In this document: one piece after another, positions 21,069-25,065 of the stretch
How the letters are laid out: each line of letters opens with the position of its first letter
Numbering within the stretch: the first letter of the stretch is position 1
Origin: a virus
DNA length: 25,065 nt
IMG/VR virus record: IMGVR_UViG_3300033149_006669
Location: 1-25,065 of that record
Reading direction: 5' to 3' (one strand)
Made by a program: the position numbers and the translations under genes
Notes under the pieces: generated by a model
What the model was told of the DNA's origin: nothing
Databases searched by the model: none
Seen by the model: only the letters and a program-made list of their open reading frames with translations

Positions 21069-22372
21069 TGTCCGAATCCATCATTCAGAACTTCATAGGG
21101 ATAGAAGTTCCAGGAGTATTCAGCCACAGAGATACTCTTTTAAAATCTAAATCGGATCGGTTTATAATAGCTGGATATGCCTCATATGATGTTATCGACA
21201 AAGAAGGAGATCGAGTTCCTCTCCCCGTCTTGGCTGAAGCATTTGAGAGAATGATGAAAATTCCAGAACGACGAAATCTCAATTTCTATCATACAAATAT
21301 CCAGATAGGAAGAATTCTTCCAGAATGGAAAAGTCCATCTGGAAAAGTCTTCAGGTCTGGAGTCGACGATCATGGACTCTTCATAGTAGCCGAGCTCTTT
21401 GATGATGTCGAGCAGGCCAGAAAAGTTCGAAGACAGATGAAACGAGGAAATTATCTTGCCTTCTCCATAGGAGGTCAGGCATTAAAACGAAAATTAATAT
21501 GTGACGATGATGTCTGCTGGAAGGAAATCTCAAAACTAGATCTTCATGAAATAACTTCATGTCCACGAGGAGTCAATCAAGCTTCTAAAGCAGTAATACT
21601 CAGAAAGGATATTGAATCTTTTAAGAATGTAGCAAAAATGGCTGGAAAAAACGATAGTTTTATAAATGTTCTTGCAAAAGAGGATTCTGAGGAAAAAATC
21701 ATGTCTGACGAAAATGTAGACGTGAGCACAGAGAAAAGCGACCTACAAGTTGTCCTAGAGAAAATAGATAGTGGAAATACTGCAATGTTAGAAGCACTAA
21801 ATTCCATCGTTGAGAAGCTAAGTCCGAAGGAAGAGGATTCTGAACCCAAACCTGAACCCCTCACCAAGGAGTCAATTAAGGCTCTCTTCGATGAGTGGTT
21901 TGCAGAAAAGGCGAAGAAAAAGCCCGAGGAAGAGGAAGAGGAAGAGGAAGAAAAAAAGCCAGAGGAACCTGAAAAGGCTCAGAAAAAGATCGGTCCGCGG
22001 ACTGATTTGGAAAGGGTTATGGCGCATTTTGGGGTCTCCGAGGCAGCAGCGCGAAAACTTATTGCAGAAGTTCCTCTCAAGGAATTATTGCCTCCGCGGG
22101 GATCTGCTGATAAGCCTGATCAGTACTACTACTACAAGAAACCTCAGAAGGCTGACTTCGAATCCGATGAGGAATTCCAGAAGGCTCTTACTGCCTACAA
22201 TAAATTCAAGGAAGAGTTCCTAGAAGATCTAAAGGCTGATCTTGGCGAGGTAATCTCCAAGAGTCCCGTACCAAAGACCGAAGTTGAACCAGTTAACTTC
22301 GACGAGCTGTATAAGAAGGCAGAAGAGCTGGATATCGATGAACTCCTTGAAGAGGAGGGTGTTGTGCTTTGA
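21068..22372 (+). CDS. XkdF-like prohead serine protease fused to acidic scaffold
   Basis: The start at 21068 gives 434 aa. The protease part (1-180) has GYASYDVIDKEGDRVP, the catalytic-type histidine in FYHTNIQIGRI (H75), the serine in AFSIGG (S133) and DLHEITSCPRGVNQASKA, the pattern of the XkdF/S78-like capsid maturation proteases. The rest (about 200-434) is acidic and coiled-coil-like, with a run of glutamates and lysines (EEEEEEEEKKPEE), and is probably the scaffold that the protease removes during maturation. An in-frame ATG at 20984 overlaps the upstream gene and is less likely. The gene abuts the major capsid gene, as in many tailed viruses. Confidence 0.85.
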   Translation: MSESIIQNFIGIEVPGVFSHRDTLLKSKSDRFIIAGYASYDVIDKEGDRVPLPVLAEAFERMMKIPERRNLNFYHTNIQIGRILPEWKSPSGKVFRSGVDDHGLFIVAELFDDVEQARKVRRQMKRGNYLAFSIGGQALKRKLICDDDVCWKEISKLDLHEITSCPRGVNQASKAVILRKDIESFKNVAKMAGKNDSFINVLAKEDSEEKIMSDENVDVSTEKSDLQVVLEKIDSGNTAMLEALNSIVEKLSPKEEDSEPKPEPLTKESIKALFDEWFAEKAKKKPEEEEEEEEEKKPEEPEKAQKKIGPRTDLERVMAHFGVSEAAARKLIAEVPLKELLPPRGSADKPDQYYYYKKPQKADFESDEEFQKALTAYNKFKEEFLEDLKADLGEVISKSPVPKTEVEPVNFDELYKKAEELDIDELLEEEGVVL

Positions 22373-23652
22373 TCAAGCGATTGAAGTGGGGTAAGAAGTT
22401 CCTCAACTGGTGGTATTTCCAGGGCGGGATGCATGATACAATCTACGGCAGAGATAGCATAACCGGAAACCCGGTTACATCCGAAAGGATTGCAAAGGCC
22501 ATAGGTCCATGGGATGCTCCCACATCTCCATACGCATACTACTTCGAGCCCAAGTTCTCCGCAGTGGTCCAGTCCTACGTGGACCGTGCTTCAGAAGTAT
22601 TCAAGCTTCTGCCGAGAACGACCTTCCTCGCAGAAGGCGATTCCCTCAAGTACTTCGAAAGTGATCTGGCTGGACTCACTGGTGTCACTCATACCTCAAC
22701 TCCATTCTCTTCTGGATCTGCTGAATCTGCTCCGACGATAGCAACTCTTGAGGAATTCGAGCCTGCTTATGTCGTGGATCCCTGGGAGACCAGTCTTCTA
22801 TCCAGAACTCGGGCCACATGGCAGAACGATCCCAAGCTAGACCCTGCGTGGATTAAGCAATATCACGCACAGAATCTTCCAAACCAGCTCGATAAGATGC
22901 TGACGAAGACCGTTGACACCGTTGCGAACGATGGTTCTTCGGCATTTAATATCGAGTCCATTGACAGAATCTGTAGCGGATCTTCGGAGGCATCGACCAC
23001 TTATGTAAGCGATGCTACTGATCCAGATATCTACTGGGGAAAGAGCTCCGCTCTCATAGATAGATCTGCAGACTCCGATGACACTTTCGGCTGTGGTGCG
23101 GGGGATGGCCTAGATCTTCCAGATACTAATGCTGCACGAATCCTCGATCTTGGAATGATCGACGATGTTGTTGCGGCAGTCATGCCTTACTCCAGACGGA
23201 AGCGATACATCGCAATAACGGGTCCCAAGACTCTTCTGGAGATGCAGAAACTCATAGATCCCAAGCAGAGATTCCTTGAAACCAGAATGGATTATCAGCT
23301 AACACTGAATGGTGTCTCCACGAGGAAGGGCGTTGAGACCGGATTCTCAGTTGGAGCTTATGTATCCAACGGAATTACGATTCCCTTCTTCCCAAGCCGT
23401 CATGTAGCAAACGAAACCTCAAGCAATAGAAGTGCGACGATTACGGATGCCGACATCGGAAACATATACATTCTTGACCTCGACGCGATAGAGCTTCGAT
23501 TTGCGATCCCAGTTACTTACCTGGAGACTCCTCCGCCTGCAATGCTTACCGGCGATGTCATGAAGACTCGTCATATGTTCCTGCTTGCGGCTCAGCTCAT
23601 TGCTACGAACTTCCGTGCTCACGCTTCAGTAAAGTACCTAAAAAGTACTTGA
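22369..23652 (+). CDS. Major capsid protein (HK97-fold candidate), 427 aa
   Basis: TTG start overlaps the protease stop (TTGA), with GGAGG 11 bases upstream; ATG at 22429 (MHDTIYGRDSITGNPVTSE) is an alternative that would remove a basic, tryptophan-containing leader. The assignment rests on position right after the protease-scaffold, on length, on balanced composition with few lysines in the core, and on features such as a long N-terminal arm and LTGDVMKTRHMFLLAAQLIATNFRAH near the end. I see no diagnostic motif; structure prediction would decide. This gene is richer in GC and in G/C-ending codons than its neighbours, consistent with high expression. Confidence 0.75.
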   Translation: MIKRLKWGKKFLNWWYFQGGMHDTIYGRDSITGNPVTSERIAKAIGPWDAPTSPYAYYFEPKFSAVVQSYVDRASEVFKLLPRTTFLAEGDSLKYFESDLAGLTGVTHTSTPFSSGSAESAPTIATLEEFEPAYVVDPWETSLLSRTRATWQNDPKLDPAWIKQYHAQNLPNQLDKMLTKTVDTVANDGSSAFNIESIDRICSGSSEASTTYVSDATDPDIYWGKSSALIDRSADSDDTFGCGAGDGLDLPDTNAARILDLGMIDDVVAAVMPYSRRKRYIAITGPKTLLEMQKLIDPKQRFLETRMDYQLTLNGVSTRKGVETGFSVGAYVSNGITIPFFPSRHVANETSSNRSATITDADIGNIYILDLDAIELRFAIPVTYLETPPPAMLTGDVMKTRHMFLLAAQLIATNFRAHASVKYLKST

Positions 23653-23657
23653 CCTTT

Positions 23658-24230
23658 CTAACGGTTAGTGCTAATATCCCCTATTTTTTTCACTCGCAAG
23701 AGATACCAGATAGCTTGTTTGGTAACTCCGAATCGTTTTGCAATCTGGTTCAATGATTCAGTCTTTGCTAGTTTAACTATTTCTGGCCAATCTTCTTGTT
23801 TAATTTTATAAGGTAATCGTCCACCGCGTTTACCTATATAACCGCGAATTTTTAACCGGCTCATTCTCTTTCTGATTGCTTCTACATCCAGAGTAGAATC
23901 TTCTAAGGCGCTGATCATTAGTTCAACTTGCGTCTTCTTACGTCCACGCATATAGGACAAGAGCATTTTGAGCAATCGATGAGTTTCAGCCCTTCGGTTT
24001 ACATAGATTGCTTCCTGCGGGTACTTTCGATTTGTAAAGCGGTATCTGCGATAAGGGATTCCAAGTCGTTTTAGTATTTGCTCAACTTCATCCAAGTTTT
24101 GAATATCTTTAACGCTCTGACTAATCGAAACTCGATACTGAAAGTTTTTTCCAATTTTTTGGATTTGAAAATTACCATCACCCTCAAGAAGGCCTGCCAG
24201 CCACGCGAGGTCAATCTCTCTGGAGCTCAT
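23658..24230 (-). CDS. LAGLIDADG homing endonuclease, 190 aa
   Basis: The motif LAGLLEGDG is at residues 11-19, the single-motif form that works as a homodimer. Further features typical of the family are YRVSISQS, a stretch binding DNA (RRYRFTNRKYPQEAI), and a C-terminal helix-turn-helix (SLNQIAKRFGVTKQAIWYLL). It lies 5 bp after the capsid gene on the opposite strand, free-standing, not inside an intron that I can see. A TATA-like TTTAAGTA about 28 bases before its ATG indicates its own leaderless promoter. It is a selfish mobile gene that probably targets this locus in related viruses. Confidence 0.88.
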   Translation of the reverse strand: MSSREIDLAWLAGLLEGDGNFQIQKIGKNFQYRVSISQSVKDIQNLDEVEQILKRLGIPYRRYRFTNRKYPQEAIYVNRRAETHRLLKMLLSYMRGRKKTQVELMISALEDSTLDVEAIRKRMSRLKIRGYIGKRGGRLPYKIKQEDWPEIVKLAKTESLNQIAKRFGVTKQAIWYLLRVKKIGDISTNR

Positions 24231-24311
24231 GAGTTAAATATTATTATTAAAATACTTAAATTTTTCCTTTCTTTCAATTTCTGATTTATCTTAAAACTTG
24301 ATAAACCACAA

Positions 24312-24320
24312 CGTTTTTAA
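24312..24320 (+). promoter_or_regulatory. TATA box for the 24347 gene
   Basis: GTTTTTAAT is centred about 31 bases before the ATG with no SD in between, fitting a leaderless start after the homing endonuclease insertion. Confidence 0.5.
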
Positions 24321-24346
24321 TTGTCGAATTAACCTAATTAATTGGG

Positions 24347-24757
24347 ATGGTCCTTACCCAGACTGAGACCATAACTCGTGGATATAGACCCAAACCATGG
24401 ATCTATGAAGCCACTGGAATAGAGACCTCCCTTTCTGATTCTTATTCTGAGATCTTAAATGTCGATCTGGAAGAATGGCCCCTTACTAAACTGATTGTGA
24501 TTACAAATACCCACACTTCAAATAAATTAGTTTATTCTATCTTTGGCACCGTAGTTGGTTCTCCCTCCAGTTCTGACTGGATAACATTGGTTGGTACTAA
24601 TGGAGTAACAAAGGAGATCACATTGGATGGTTCGACTTCAGATTATCAGACGACTGATTTACCATGGCGTAGATTAAAAGTCGAGTGCAAAAATGAGACT
24701 GCTGGGTCGAATGCCAGTGTGAAAATAATAATTCGGAGTGCGATAGAATCCAGATGA
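24347..24757 (+). CDS. Beta-rich virion-associated hypothetical protein, 136 aa
   Basis: Beta-rich, with many Thr/Ser residues and few charges (TKLIVITNTHTSNKLVYSIFG; DWITLVGTNGVTKEITLDGS; ASVKIIIRS). This resembles small virion or tail proteins of tailed viruses but no family is recognised. It follows the capsid gene, and its stop overlaps the next start (ATGA). Possible roles: head decoration, head-tail connector or fibre component. Confidence 0.7.
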   Translation: MVLTQTETITRGYRPKPWIYEATGIETSLSDSYSEILNVDLEEWPLTKLIVITNTHTSNKLVYSIFGTVVGSPSSSDWITLVGTNGVTKEITLDGSTSDYQTTDLPWRRLKVECKNETAGSNASVKIIIRSAIESR

Positions 24758-25065
24758 GTATAGATAAACAACCCTTTGTCATCGATCCATTAGCAGGTGC
24801 TGCGACTTATATAGGTTCGAGTATAGATAAACAACCCTTTGTCATCGATCCATTAGCAGGTGCTGCGACTTATATAGGTTCTATTCATCATCAAGTTCAT
24901 GCCGGATATCATTTTACATGTACTGATATAGACTTGGATGTTGACGAAGCCGCACCAAAGGAATGGTTGATAGTGACTCCTAGTCTTCCAATTAGAATTC
25001 ATTTTACGAGCGTCATAATAGTAAGTGTTTCTGGAGAACTCTATATGTTCGAAGGCACTCAAGTC
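24754..25065 (+). CDS. Probable capsid decoration/virion protein, 3' end outside window
   Basis: ATG overlaps the previous stop. Of 104 visible codons, the first 43 contain a perfect 21-residue duplication (SIDKQPFVIDPLAGAATYIGS twice). The following IHHQVHAGYHFTCTD...WLIVTPSLPIRIHFTS resembles, from memory, a widespread uncharacterised virion protein family whose members have an HHEIHxGxHF-like segment and a TPDT-like strand. It is beta-rich, and a structural protein is likely. The C-terminus is missing. Confidence 0.65.
   Translation, partial: MSIDKQPFVIDPLAGAATYIGSSIDKQPFVIDPLAGAATYIGSIHHQVHAGYHFTCTDIDLDVDEAAPKEWLIVTPSLPIRIHFTSVIIVSVSGELYMFEGTQV
24756..24881 (+). repeat. Perfect 63-bp tandem duplication
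   Basis: 24756-24818 and 24819-24881 are identical and in frame, duplicating 21 residues at the start of the last gene. Identity at every base implies a recent event or an assembly artefact. Confidence 0.9.

Overview
The window looks like part of the genome of a tailed double-stranded DNA virus (Caudoviricetes-like head module) that infects an archaeon, or an integrated copy of one. Archaeal signs are an Alba-family chromatin protein gene (812-1084, minus), TATA-like boxes about 25-35 bases upstream of start codons that have no Shine-Dalgarno (SD) sequence (leaderless messages), AT-rich intergenic regions and many tiny zinc-binding proteins. The virus signs are the ordered set of terminase small and large subunits, portal, maturation protease fused to a scaffold, major capsid protein and virion accessory proteins. 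I cannot name the host from the sequence alone.

Layout. (1) 1-6090: about twenty short, tightly packed minus-strand genes, nearly all preceded by a strong TTTGGAGG ribosome binding site and often overlapping by 1-11 bases. They encode Alba, several four-cysteine mini-proteins, a two-helix membrane protein and a pair of paralogues. This looks like an early or host-takeover operon. (2) 6100-7178: about 1.1 kb with no convincing gene, higher GC and many perfect hairpins, two of them mutually exclusive. It may be a large structured RNA or a degenerate region. (3) 7179-10187: AT-rich minus-strand genes, including a KOW-domain protein, interspersed with a family of TTAACA-N6-TGTTAA operators and five 19-bp iterons. 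(4) 10188-11217: about 1 kb of non-coding DNA with several classes of palindromes and an array of at least fourteen 24-bp repeats, each holding a CTTAAWATTAAG palindrome. This is the best candidate for an origin or partition site. (5) 11218-25065: plus-strand genes for a small regulator, terminase, metallophosphoesterase, portal, two very unusual DNA/RNA-end-processing proteins, protease-scaffold, major capsid protein and virion proteins, with one minus-strand LAGLIDADG homing endonuclease gene behind the capsid gene.

The most striking content is the pair at 15718-21032, wedged between portal and maturation protease. The first protein (1136 aa) joins a PUA/ASCH-like region, a metallo-beta-lactamase hydrolase, a nucleotidyltransferase and a complete-looking ATP-dependent polynucleotide ligase core. 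The second (634 aa) carries three tandem modules resembling the 3'-phosphoesterase domain of bacterial LigD. Together with the metallophosphoesterase at 13157-13987 this amounts to a nucleic-acid end cleaning, nucleotide transfer and sealing kit inside the head-assembly operon. Its role is unknown; genome-end repair before or after packaging, or delivery with the virion, are possibilities.
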